Part shown: positions 1 through 10,942 of the stretch, one piece after another | Numbering within the stretch: the stretch's first letter is position 1 | Layout: each line of letters begins with the position of its first letter | NCBI GenBank assembly: GCA_022496805.1 | Contig: CM040085.1 | Coordinates: forward strand, 39,399,811 to 39,463,810 | Direction of reading: 5' to 3' | Length of the DNA: 64,000 nt | Source of the DNA: Pohlia nutans | Lineage: Eukaryota; Streptophyta; Bryopsida; Bryales; Mniaceae | Translations under genes and position numbers: made by a program | The notes under the pieces: model-generated | The model's database searches: none | What the model was told of the DNA's origin: nothing | The model's input: the letters and a program-made list of their open reading frames with translations, nothing else

Positions 1-202
1 GTGGAGCACTCATAGATTCTTCAGTTCATGATAACCCGCATGCGAGTATATTGACGCAATTACATAAAATAGATAAAAAGTTGATTCAAACTGAGCATAC
101 TGTTTTTTTAATCACGGAAAACATTTCACCAGCTCCGAATCAGTGTAGATATCAAACTGGGATTCACCATGTACAGACGTAGAATTCAGTTTTGGTGTTT
201 TA

Positions 203-581
203 TTAACCCTTAAACGTCAAGAGGGCCTGGGCGAGGCAGCCCGGAAGGCATCTAAATTTTCGGAGGGAAAAAAAATTAAAAAATAAATAAATAAATGCAA
301 AAACGGCTCTGCGGGACACTACTGGCCAGCACTGTAGTACTGTAGCACTGCGGCATCTCAACTGCCCCAACCTCAAAAACTTGTTCAATTTCATAACTTT
401 GATTGCTTACCAACGATTCCACAATCTCTCAAATGAGGCGCAAATTTGCAATCTAGATCGCTTTTTCAGTAGCTTTCCAATGCACCAATCCACGCTTGAT
501 TTGGTTGAGAAAATCTAATTTTTTCTTGATTATTCTCTTTTAAATAAGCCCATGGGGCTTACCTTGACGTTTAAGGGTTAA
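203..581. mobile_element. TTAA-flanked MITE-like element, 379 bp
   Basis: The left end reads TTAACCCTTAAACGTCAAG and the right end is its exact reverse complement, giving 19-bp perfect inverted repeats that include the TTAA at each edge. The interior has no credible coding capacity. TTAA target duplication plus ends starting CCC is the signature of the piggyBac superfamily, so this is probably a non-autonomous piggyBac-like element. No matching transposase is visible in the window. Confidence 0.75.
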
Positions 582-599
582 GAAGGATAACATTGCAAA

Positions 600-1145
600 T
601 TAACCCTTAACGTCCCAATTCAACACTGTTTTCAAAGAAGTGTTATAAAATGTTTGATGGAAACCGGAAATGGAGTTGATGTACAAAGAAAATTTGTAAA
701 TGCCAATGTGAAGATCACATATGTACGGTTAGATGTATCATATTTTTATTAATAATTTTAAAATAATTTTGCCAGTTTTTCTTTTGAAATTCAATTAAAA
801 ATCCCGAATTAACACAAAAAAATTGAAAAATATTGGAATGAAATTGGAATAACATGCACTATGCGATGGTGTGGTTTCCATTATTTTATTCTATTTATTT
901 TGGAAAATCATGTCTAAGGTCTCACTTTTTGAACTAAGAATGAAACTTGACATAAACCAATTGTGTTATTTTTCCAAAAATCATGATAACCTATTTTGAA
1001 GATCCACACTGTACAAAGGATAGTCAACTTACACAAGAACCAAAAAAAAAATTGGTGGATGAAAACTGTCCACTTTGAATGGAAATCAAACAGCTTTAAT
1101 TTGTTCGTCTTTCAATATATGAACATTGGCGTGCTAAAGGGTTAA
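600..1145. mobile_element. TTAA-flanked element, ~546 bp (family B)
   Basis: The element opens with TTAACCCTTAACGTCCCAAT and closes with GCGTGCTAAAGGGTTAA. A close full-length relative lies at 44642-45185 and a truncated one begins at 23957, all sharing internal sequence such as the 'aaatcatgt(c/t)taaggtctcactttttgaactaag' region. It starts 18 bp beyond the previous element. Non-coding. Confidence 0.75.
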
Positions 1146-3505
1146 GAAGGAGAAACATGCAAGAAAACTATTATATCACTGATATGAAACGTTGATAATA
1201 CTACTTGTGAACACCAATTTGAATAGTTTGATATGTACATATTGTAGGTTTTCCAAAATGGAAAATACTTGCTATTGTGTGACTAATATAATTTTTTTAT
1301 GTGAATCATTATTAACCCTTTTAAGACATATGTTTTCTCGATTTCACATTAAAAATTACTTTTAAATTCCATTTTCGCCCTTAAGTGACCAAGGGTTTTT
1401 TTGAGATCTAAATGTGTTATATTGTTCATCTTACTAAACTTTTATGAGACTTTGCACACCTTACATATATGTAGAGCACAACAATAAGACAACATCCATA
1501 CAATAAATTTTTCAAAAAGTGCTTTGCATTTTTAATAATCATTTTATAAGAATTATCTATGAAAATTCATAATAAATGCACGTTTCGTCATTTTGACTTG
1601 GAGTCAAGTTGATAGGTAAAACCATTGATTTTATACGGTGGTTACTTTGTCCATCTTAGAGCTACTCTTGTTTGATAAAAAATCTAAAGATTCCAATCAT
1701 AATAGATTTTCAATTTTGTAACAATCTGAGATACTGTCACTTTGAGGTATTTAGATGATAAGTAGTAAATATTTTTTCGAGTCTCATTTTTAAAATGTTT
1801 GCTCAGATTCAATATCTACAAAGGCTGATAAGTTTCAATATCTACATAGACAAAAACAACACGCTAAAAAATTGTTATTTTTGCAATAGTTATGGATGTT
1901 TTAAGTTGGTTGAAATTTTGGTAACTTTGAAATTTTGGATCGACCAAATATGGTTGTGTAGGGAATTACGGGTTGGGACAAAAGTGCTCTTTAGTCCCTC
2001 CGTAAAATTAAAAAATTGCCTTTTTGGGTTAAAATTAACTAAAATCTAAATTTTCACTCTTAATATTGCCCGTACGTAAAAGCTTTAAATCGGTCAAGGG
2101 AATTACAGTACCTTCACGTAACAAGCTAAAATTTTGGATTGACTATATTTTGTTGCCGACGCTGTTAAAAATTAAGCATGATTTGGTTCCTAATTTACTT
2201 TGGTTCTATTCTAAAAAAATACGGATCTCTTAATGATGCTTGGTTTGACATTTAGAAAACCCCATTTGATGCAAAGAAGTACAAGTTATGACCAACATTC
2301 TCCCAAAATATTTTTCATTCCGTAGACCTTGCAAAGTTTTTTATAGGTTAATATAGTGCTCAAGGGTATAAGAGACCATATACTGTATATACAACAACAC
2401 ATTAAAAAAAATGATATTCATCATTCAATAGCAATACTAAAAAAATAATCTACTTACATTCATAAATTTCCAACCAAGTACTTATAAGCGTCTATAAGAA
2501 ATGTTCGTCATAAATACCTTAAATCATTACATTTGTTATGCATTTTTCATGACCAATGTATTTCAACTAAAAATGTTCAAAAATGTTACCCCTTTCTTTG
2601 TTGTTTTCAAACTTATAAATATTAATGAACAAATTAAGCGACTACTATAGTTACATTTTGAATGAATACAATAGGAAAACATCAACAATTTTGAATATTG
2701 ACCATTTTTATACATACAACCTTTCAGACATGGACAACCATGATTTTTTTAGTACATGAATTATGTTGCACTAAACGGCTCGTTTAGAATGAACGGACAA
2801 GTTGTTATGAATCTACAAATGTACAAATCTACTTCCATAATGTCAAAATGTTCACACGATACACTTGAGAACTCTTTTGTATCCCACTTTTGGTAATCAA
2901 TGTATTGTACATGAGTTGCGTAGTTCCCAAGTTGACATGTGGAAAGTGTCCAATCACATTTGTACACCATAGCAAATATTCTCTGCACATACTAGAATGT
3001 GAAATTGGAGAGTAATGCCTTTTTCCATATTCTATAATTTGTCTTCATTTCAAGCTCAAGGATTGTCATTCCAAATTGGTTAGCTAGAGCTCATAGTATT
3101 TATAGTTTTAGTACCATATTGTCCTTTAGTTTAAGTTACTGATGATACAACAATGTATAACCAAAATTGCAACTCCAAATTTCGTCACTGTTTTCCTCCG
3201 TCTATATTTATTACTTTTTTTTTACTTTAACATTTCTATGGGGAGAGTTTATTCTATGTCGAGGTTATCAAAAACTCTGTGGCATTTTTGTAGTTGTGTG
3301 AGAATCATACTTCTAAAACATATGTAATATCTACCAGTTTCTTATCTAAATAAATAAAATTATTTATCAAAGAGAAATTATAGAAACAATGGAAGGATTC
3401 AAAGAATTTGACAATAAATAATTCATAAATGAAGAAAAATAAAATTTAAAGGTGTTGTAAAATTATTTGATTATCTCCTACACAAAGATTGTTTTACATT
3501 CTTCT
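1146..3505. other. AT-rich stretch without a recognised gene
   Basis: No ORF here has a recognisable motif and none exceeds about 85 codons. At 1312 there is another TTAACCCTTTTAAG motif that looks like the left end of a TTAA element. A weak candidate right end (AAGGGTATAA) lies near 2355-2366, but the match is too poor to define an element. Confidence 0.5.
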
Positions 3506-4055
3506 TTAACCCCTAAGCGCTCAAACGACCATTTTCTGGTCGCTGCCCGAATCTAACGGGCTGCCCGGAACAAAAATAATAATTTTTTGAAAAAATAAAA
3601 AATATTTTAAAATACTAAATCAAGTCTACTTTCCAACCCAATTTGAATTATGGAAATCCTAGTTAAACTCCACTCAGGAGAATTTTTCAAAGTAGATCAC
3701 CTCAACATTGTCTTAGTGTTGTAAAATTTGCTATTTGGGAAAAGTAATGATGATCCCTCCACCATTTCTTTTGCTTTTTTGAAGTTTACAATAGATAGCC
3801 CAACTTTAACCAATCATACTAAATTTTGAACTCTAAAATTGAAAATTATAATTTATACAAATTTTCAAAGGTTAATGCTTTAAATTCATTAAAAATTTAT
3901 CTAAAGTTATTTTTGGAAGTTTGACCGTACGGATAATTTGTAGAGATGATACTCTACATTTTTTCTATTGAACCAAACTTCATCAAACATATGGAAGGCA
4001 CATATTATAACACATCTATGTTTTGTCTAATACCCCTCGGGCTTTTAGGGGTTAA
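3506..4055. mobile_element. TTAA-flanked element, 550 bp (family C)
   Basis: Edges are TTAACCCCTAAGCGCTC and GCTTTTAGGGGTTAA. Close to the left end (3527-3541) is a small hairpin, GACC-loop-GGTC. The same family recurs in the opposite orientation at 34685-35201 and as a truncated copy at 53910. Non-coding, piggyBac-like by its ends. Confidence 0.75.
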
Positions 4056-4797
4056 TACAATTACCACTTCTGATTCAATTGTACAAGTTTACTTTAAATA
4101 ATTGAAAAATTGGAATCAAATTGATATCATGTTGCATAAAAGGTATCTTTATGGATCGTTGGGATATTTTCTATAAAGATGGGATTTGGAAAATCGATAA
4201 TGTCATATCCCAAATTCTGTCCTACATAGTCGTCAATTTAGACATAAATTAATTATTGCAATAATAGGTATTCGATGTTTTGACAATCTATAGTTCTTTG
4301 AAAGTGGAAAAATTATTCACTTATCCTAATGACTTAAAATGTGTTCAAATAAATGAGATTTTGTTTACATGGATTGAAATTTATTTAAACATTTTGAAAT
4401 CTCACAAATCTCAATTTAGGGTACCAAATATCAATTTTCTTAACATTACCAATATTGTCATAAGTGTGTTGACCAAAAAGACCATGTTGTATGATTATAT
4501 GTACCACTTCCTGACATTGTTTAAGATCATGTATATACCCTCTAATATAGGACTAAGGTATTGCACCCTATTTGTCACACAATTTTTGATGTGATAGTAT
4601 AAAAAGGTGATAAATCTTTTTTCTAAATTCACATGTGTTGAATTAAAGCATAAAGTTATAGCGAGTGGACTCACCAATAGAAACGTAGTCTTTAAGCACG
4701 GAGGAATATTGTTAAGTATGATGCTAAATGTCACTATTGGCAATAGCTTAGTGCCAATAATAATCTTGCACACCATACTCTCGTATTATTGCTGAAT
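4056..4797. other. AT-rich spacer
   Basis: Overlapping ORFs of about 60-104 codons occur on both strands. None has a recognisable motif or splice context, so I treat them as chance ORFs. Confidence 0.4.
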
Positions 4798-4800
4798 GGC

Positions 4801-4951
4801 CACTACTAGAAACAGTGTCCGAATTGATAGAAACATGGTCGAATCAACTCGGCTTTAAGACAAAGTTCTGTCACTTTGGACAAATTTCTATCAATTCGGA
4901 CAGTTTTTGTCAATTAGGACGTGTCAATTTGGACACTGTTTCCTTGTAGTG
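4801..4951. mobile_element. CACTA-type MITE, 151 bp
   Basis: The element begins CACTACTAGAAACAGTGTCC. Its right end, read on the other strand, is CACTACAAGGAAACAGTGTCC, so the ends are near-perfect inverted repeats starting with CACTA. It is flanked on both sides by GGC (4798-4800 and 4952-4954), a 3-bp target duplication as expected for the CACTA/EnSpm superfamily. The interior repeats 'tcaattcggac'-like motifs in both orientations. Non-coding. Confidence 0.85.
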
Positions 4952-5339
4952 GGCCAAGGACCACCGTTTTTTTACTAGTGCATTATATATTTTTAGAACA
5001 AAGTATGTAATTTCTATAATAAATTTAAAAGTGCTACAAAAGTTCTAAAAGTTACACTGTACTCCCTCTCTCTCATATTAAGTAAAAGGATAGCTCATGT
5101 TCCTTGTTCATAAGATTTATATTAAGTCGCCATGTGTTTAATCCATAATTACCTCATGATTCGAATAATTTTTTTACATATGACTTACATAATTGGTTTG
5201 TATCCCTACACGGCCATGTTTTTCCTCTTATAAGTGCCACTTTGACACCCTATTCTCATATTTCTTTTAAAGTCAAGAACATGCCAAAGAGTCTATCTCG
5301 TAAGGGAGCATCAAAGATAGACCTCGCTATCCAGGGGAA

Positions 5340-5395
5340 AGGTCGTATGTGAGCGGAGAGCGGAGAGCGGAGAGCAGAGAGTAGAAATTAAAGAG
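5340..5395. repeat. GAGAGCGGA short tandem repeat
   Basis: A short run of GAGAGCGGAGAGCGGAGAGC units. A reverse-complement counterpart (GCTCTCTGCTCTCCGCTCTC) lies near 13765-13795 and a further trace near 56535, so related purine-rich repeats are dispersed through the window. Confidence 0.6.
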
Positions 5396-5534
5396 CAGAC
5401 TCTAAACATTTTCGCAGTCATTTTTAGGGTTAGGGTTCCTATAACCGTGGATTTTTTCATTTTTTTATTAATATATTTTGGGAGAATTGGCGTGTATAAC
5501 CGCGGAATTTAGGAGAATTTAGCAGTGAGATATG

Positions 5535-5665
5535 GAATTTGGAACATTCATCCACGGTCTTTTATACGACATTCATCCACATTCATCCATATGTGGGACA
5601 TTCATCCACGGTTTTTCATACGAGATTCATCCACATTCATCCATGTGTGGGACATTCATCCACGC
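5535..5665 (+). repeat. ATTCATCCAC tandem repeats, ~62-bp unit
   Basis: About two units built on GGGACATTCATCCACGG, each containing several ATTCATCCA repeats. Short ORFs read through the units, but they reflect repeat composition and not a recognisable gene. Confidence 0.65.
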
Positions 5666-7560
5666 ATCACTCATGCACTTGTGTCACTCCATAGACCAGA
5701 CTCGCACCACATCCTGATTCGCGTTACTCAAACCACGCGTTACTCTATTAAAATGAGCACCATGACGACATGAACACACGAACGCACCACATCATGACTC
5801 CCATACGCATGACTACCATACGCATGACTCCCACACATGCATGACCCCAACACCTGTGAATGGCACCCTGTGACTCGCAACATGTAGTCTCGCACCGTGT
5901 GACTCGCACTTGGCTGACATGAACACATAACATGACCACATGAACACCAATACCAGCCTAGACTCGTACCACAGCCTCTCTCGCGTTACTCGGAACACAA
6001 CCTCACTCATGTTACTCACACCACAGCCTGACTCCGTTACCCGCAACACAGACTGACTCCGTTACTCGCAACACAGACTGACTCGTGTTACTCACACCAT
6101 AGCCTGACTTCGTTACTCACACCAAAGCCTGACTCGCGTTACTCACACAACATAGCCTGACTCCGTTACTCACATCACGCGTTGAATGCTTTACTCATAC
6201 TATAGCTGGCTCTAAGTTACTCAAACGAAAGCCTGACTCGCGATACTTTCACAACACAGTTGACTCGATTATCCACACCACAGCTTGACTCACGTTACAC
6301 TCAAACCACAGCTGATTCCATTACTCACACCAAATCCTAACTCGCGTTACTCACACACCATAGCCTGACTCCGCTACTCACACCATCACTTCGTTGCATT
6401 TTCGCAACACAGTTGACTCGCGTTACTCGCACCACGCGTTGCACTTGCTATTTGGCCAACATGAACACATGACTCTCACCACACAAACACAAAGACCAGC
6501 CTACACTCCAACCACAGCCTGACTCGCATTACTCGCAACAGAGTTTGGCTCGCGTTACTCACACCCACAGCTGATTCCATTACTCACACCATACAGCCTG
6601 ACTTGCGATACTCGCATTACCAGCATTACTCGCATTACCAGCACTTGGCCAACATGAACACATGGCATGACCACACGAACACCAAGACCACCCTACACTC
6701 GCACCACAGTCTGGCTCGCGTCACTCGTAATACAGCTTGGCTCGCATTACTCACACCCACAGTTGATTCCGTTACTCACACCATACAGCCTAACTTGCGA
6801 TACTCACACACCACAACCTAATTTCGTTACTCATACAGCGCGTTGAACGCCATACTCACACCAAAGCTGACTCCGTTACTCACACCAAAGCTGACTCCGT
6901 TACTCACACCAAAGCTGACTCCGTTACTCACACCAAATCCTGACACGCGTTACTGAGAGACCATAGGCTGACTCTAAGTCACTCATACCATACAGCCTAA
7001 CTTGCGTTACTCACACACCACAGCCTGACTCTGTTACTCACACACCACAGCCTAACTTTGTTACTCACACCACAAATGACTCGCGTTACTCACACCCACG
7101 CGTTTCTTGCACCCACGCGGTACTTGCGATACTCACCATTAGAGCCTGACTCGCGCTACTCGCACCACAGTCTAACTCTGTTACTCACAACACTCAGACT
7201 GATTTGCACCACAGCATAACTCTCTATGCTCGCACCACGAGCCTGACTCCTAAACCCACAGCACAGCCGATGACCCAAGCACAATATGAATTATCGTGAC
7301 CAAGCAACCAGATGAAGCTTCGGACCCGACCACCATTTGACTCCGGTACTCGCACCACATCTGACTCGCATAGGTCTCACCACGGCATGACTCACGCCAC
7401 TCACACCATAGCTTGACTCGCGCTACTCAAACCACAACCTAACTTTGTTACTCAAACCACAGCCTGACTCCGTTACTCCAACCACTCCGGACCACGCGAT
7501 GATACTCACACCATAGCCTGAATCATTACTCACACCATAGTCTAACTCCAACATGAAAAC
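5665..7560. repeat. Degenerate satellite of ~26-30 bp units
   Basis: About 1.9 kb of diverged tandem units with a consensus close to GACTCGCGTTACTCACACCA followed by CAGCCT. Units vary in length and sequence. Purine-poor bias on the + strand produces scattered short ORFs with no support as genes. Confidence 0.75.
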
Positions 7561-7639
7561 CAGCACCTTGACAATATAAAAACCAATGCCACATACTAGA
7601 TATATAATTTAGTTGCAAGGAAATACAATATTGATGAGG

Positions 7640-8530
7640 GCTATTCACTAATTGCCTCATCATCCACATAAATCAAACCATAATTAATAATGCTCGTGCA
7701 TTGCGACATTGAGCTTTCCTCCGCTTCACTAGGTTGAAATTGAGACACAGTTAGATCAAAATCAACCTTCGCTGCAACATCTAAATACTTTAAAACACGA
7801 GAGTCATACTTCGGGGGAGGTTCTAACATAGGAAGTGGAGATGCTTCCAATGCTTGCAACTGTGCAATATCTTCTGCATATGAAAGCAGTCTCCAACTCT
7901 TAGCCGGACTTGCAAAGAGCCTGGCATGTAGTTAACCCCCATCCACTCTTTGCAAATTGCAAATCCAAAAGCGTCAAAAAGGTCTCAATGTCATCAAGGA
8001 GCTCGCCATTGTCAAACGGAAAGAAGAGCAGCAGTGCGCCATTATCATGTAGAATCTCATCTGCAAAGTGGAACAACTCCTGTGCAAATAGTCCTCAGAC
8101 TTCACATTCCAAGTAGGTACCACAGATAATGGCACCGAGACATTTGGCACCGGTAGACCATCCGGTAAGTCTGCATGTCCACGCATAAATGGCACTCCAC
8201 GGAAGCTACAAGAACAAGGAGAACATGACAGAGAAAACTTTTGAACCTCACGAAAATGTTGTTGTTGCTCGAGAATGGAGGCGTTGATGACCGTGGCTTG
8301 CAAACTAAACTCACTAGTTGCAGGCTGTGATAAAGTAGGGGGTTTGGTTGCTACACCTGGCTCTGAGAGAGTGGAAGGGGAACACTGTGGGCATTAGTCA
8401 TCACCGTGTCTCCTCCAGTAGTAGTGGATGCAGCCTTACCCTTAGTAGTGACCTTCTTCGATGCAACCTCCGTGACTTCTTCACCTGCAAGATACTTTCG
8501 AAACCTTAGATCCAATAGAAGGTTTCATAG
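7640..8530 (-). pseudogene. Broken unrecognised protein-coding remnant
   Basis: On the minus strand, long coding-like segments occur in different frames. One segment (about 8440-8350) is Thr/Ser/Lys-rich and is followed by an in-frame stop. The next (8330-8100) contains the segments EVQKFSLSCSPCSCSFRG and MRGHADLPDGLPVPN, ending WNVKSEDY. A frame change leads to AQELFHFADEILHDNGALLL and FFPFDNGELLDDIETFL, and another to SWRLLSYAEDIAQLQALEAS near 7860. At least two frameshifts and one stop are needed to follow it. The protein family is not recognised; a transposon-carried gene is plausible. It is embedded between two satellite blocks. Confidence 0.55.
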
Positions 8531-8542
8531 ACTAACCAACAA

Positions 8543-9142
8543 CTCATGCATCACTCAAATTACTCAGTGGCTAAACGGAGTATCGGACCCGAACCTCTAA
8601 TAATGGGCATCCCTCAGCTCATGCGTCACTCAAATTACTCAGTGGCTAAACACAGTGTTGGATCCAAACCTCTGACAATAGGCATCCCACAACTCATGCA
8701 TCACTCAACTTACTCAGTGGTTAAACAGAGTATCGGACCCGAACCTCAGATAATGGGCATTCCAGAGCTCATGCATCAATCAAATTACTCAGTGGCTAAA
8801 CGGAGTATCGGACCCAAACCTTTGATAATGGGCATCCCACAACTCATGCATCACTAAAATTACTCAGTGGCTAAACGGAGTGTTGGACCCGAACCTCTGA
8901 TAATGGGCATCCTTCAGCTCATGCATCACTCAAATTACTCAGTGGCTAAACGGAGTGTTGGACCCGAACCTCTGATAATGGGCATCCCACAGCTCATGTA
9001 TCACTCAAATTACTTAGTGTCTAAACAGAGTATCGGACCCGAACCTCTGATGATGGGCATCCCTCAGCTCATGCATCATTCAAATTACTCAGTGGCTAAA
9101 CGGAGTGTTGGACCCAAACCTTTGATAATGGGCATCCTTCAG
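8543..9142 (+). repeat. Eight tandem 75-bp units (25 codons each)
   Basis: Units start at 8543, 8618, 8693, 8768, 8843, 8918, 8993 and 9068, an exact 75-bp period. Because 75 is divisible by three, one frame stays open and encodes 25-residue repeats: each has a SNYSVAKRS core, then GPEPLIMGIPQ, then LMHH. The frame is broken only by a TAA at 8855-8857, where sibling units have TCA. Each unit carries TCGGACCCGA or a variant. No start context, promoter or known domain supports expression. Confidence 0.85.
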
Positions 9143-9690
9143 CTCACCCATATTCACGTAGTATACAAGTACTAAATGAGTATACAAGTGGCTCAATGAG
9201 AAGTCGGACCCTGGAAACCCTAATTATGGTCTTCCCACAGCTCATGCATCACTCGCACATCTCAGCATCCTCAATGAGAGGTTGGACTCAAACACTGATT
9301 ATGGTCTCCCACTGCTGGTGCGTCACTCGCACAACTTAGTTGCTCGGTTGCACCTATCGGTCCCGAACCCCTGATTATGGCATCCTTCAATTGGTGCATC
9401 AATCGCACAAGTCAGTGGCTAAATGGAGTGTCGGACCCGACACATGATTATGGGCATTCCTCAGCTTGGTGCATCACAAGCACAACTCAGTGGCTAAATG
9501 AGAAGTCGAGCCCAAACCCCTGATTATGGCATCCCACACCTTGGTGCATCAATCGCACAAGTCAGTGACTAAATGGAGTGTCGGACCCGACACATGATTA
9601 TGAGCATCCCTCATATTTGTGCATCACAAGCACAACTCAGTGGCTAAATGAGAGGTCGGACCCGAACCCCTAATTATGACATCCCTCAGC
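9143..9690. repeat. Diverged ~75-bp repeat units
   Basis: The array continues in diverged form. Recognisable words are GGTCGGACCCGAACCC, TGATTATGG, CATCACTCGCACAACTCAG and AATGAGAGG. Spacing is less regular and no frame stays open. Confidence 0.7.
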
Positions 9691-9710
9691 TTGGTTTTTT
9701 TGTTTTTTTG

Positions 9711-10110
9711 TTTGCGAACTCAATATTTGGCACTTTTGGGCGTGTAATATACCGTTGGAAAGGTCCTGAAAGCACCTTTCCAATGGTATATAATACCCCC
9801 TAGGGAAGGTGTCGGACCCGACGACTAAATTCTGACCAGCTTGCAAGACTGATTTTCTGTTTGCGGACTCAATATTTGGCAGTTTTGGGCGTGTAATATA
9901 CCGTTGGAAAGGTCTTGAAAGCACCTTTCCAATGGTATATTAAACCCCTCGGGAGAGGTGTCGGATCCGACGACTAAATTCTGACCGGCTCGCAGGACTG
10001 TTTTTCTGTTTGCAAACTCAATATTTGGCAGTTTTGGGCCTGCAATATACCGTTGGAAAGGTCTTGAAAAGACCTTTCCAATGGTATATTATAACCCCTT
10101 GGGAGAGGCG
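9711..10110. repeat. 149-bp tandem repeat, ~2.7 units, with two palindromes
   Basis: The word ACTCAATATTTGGCA begins at 9718, 9867 and 10016, a constant 149-bp period. Each unit contains a strong hairpin: in unit 1, ATATACCGTTGGAAAGGT (9747-9764) pairs with ACCTTTCCAATGGTATAT (9774-9791) around a 9-nt loop. Units also hold the palindrome GTCGGACCCGAC or GTCGGATCCGAC. The block sits inside the surrounding ~75-bp array. Confidence 0.8.
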
Positions 10111-10740
10111 TCGGATCCGAACCTTTGATTATGGTCTCCCTAGAGCTGGTGCGTCACTCGAACAACTCAGCATTCTCAATGAGAGGTCGGACCCAAATCT
10201 CTGATTATGGTCTTCCAAGAGCTGGTTTGTCACTCGCACAACTTAGTAGCTCAATGACCAGTCGAGGCTGAACCTCTGATTATGGTCTCCCAGAGCTGGT
10301 GCATCACAAGCACAATTCACCATCCTCAATGAGAGGTCGGACCCAAACCCTGATTATGGTCTTCCTACAGCTCATGCATCACAAGCACAATTCAATGGAA
10401 AAATAGAGTGTCGGACACGACCCATGATTCTTGTCACCCCTCAGCTTGGTGCATTACTCGCACAACTCAGTGTTTGAATGGAGTTTTGGACCCGACCCCT
10501 TATTATGGTCTCTCCTTACCTTGGTGTATCATTCGCACAACTCAGTGGCTGAATGAACTGTCGGACTCGACCCCTGATTATGGTCTCCCCTCAGCCTAGT
10601 ACATCACCTGCTGACTTGCACGCATGCATCACTAGCGCTACTGCCGCATTAGTACACTTGCATTACGAGCGCATCACTCGATCGCACGCACACATCAGTG
10701 GCGCCACATCGCATTAGTACACTTGCATTTTCATAGGTGG
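10110..10740. repeat. Further diverged ~75-bp units and ATTAGTACACTTGCAT repeat
   Basis: The GGTCGGACCCAAACC / TGATTATGGTCTCCC / CATCACTCGCACAACTCAG units resume up to about 10600. They are followed by two copies of a segment with CGCATTAGTACACTTGCAT (10640-10730). No gene is seen. Confidence 0.65.
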
Positions 10741-10942
10741 GACCCGACCCTATGAAAATATTAGAAAGTAGAACATATTTTAAGAACGAATCTTCCAAAA
10801 AAAATACCACTCATCATGTGATCACATTCCTGACAAAGCCATGAACATGTAAAAATCAGCAAGGGAGTATGCAATAAGCGATTGCTATTTGATAGCTAAG
10901 CTGTATAAGTCATGAATATTAGTCAGTTGTGATAAGTTTATC

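Noticed and set aside
1312..2366. A further TTAA element
   Set aside because: Only a left-end motif is good; the candidate right end AAGGGTATAA is too degenerate to define boundaries.
5740..6820. Multiple short His/Thr-rich ORFs
   Set aside because: Compositional frames of the GTTACTCACACC satellite.
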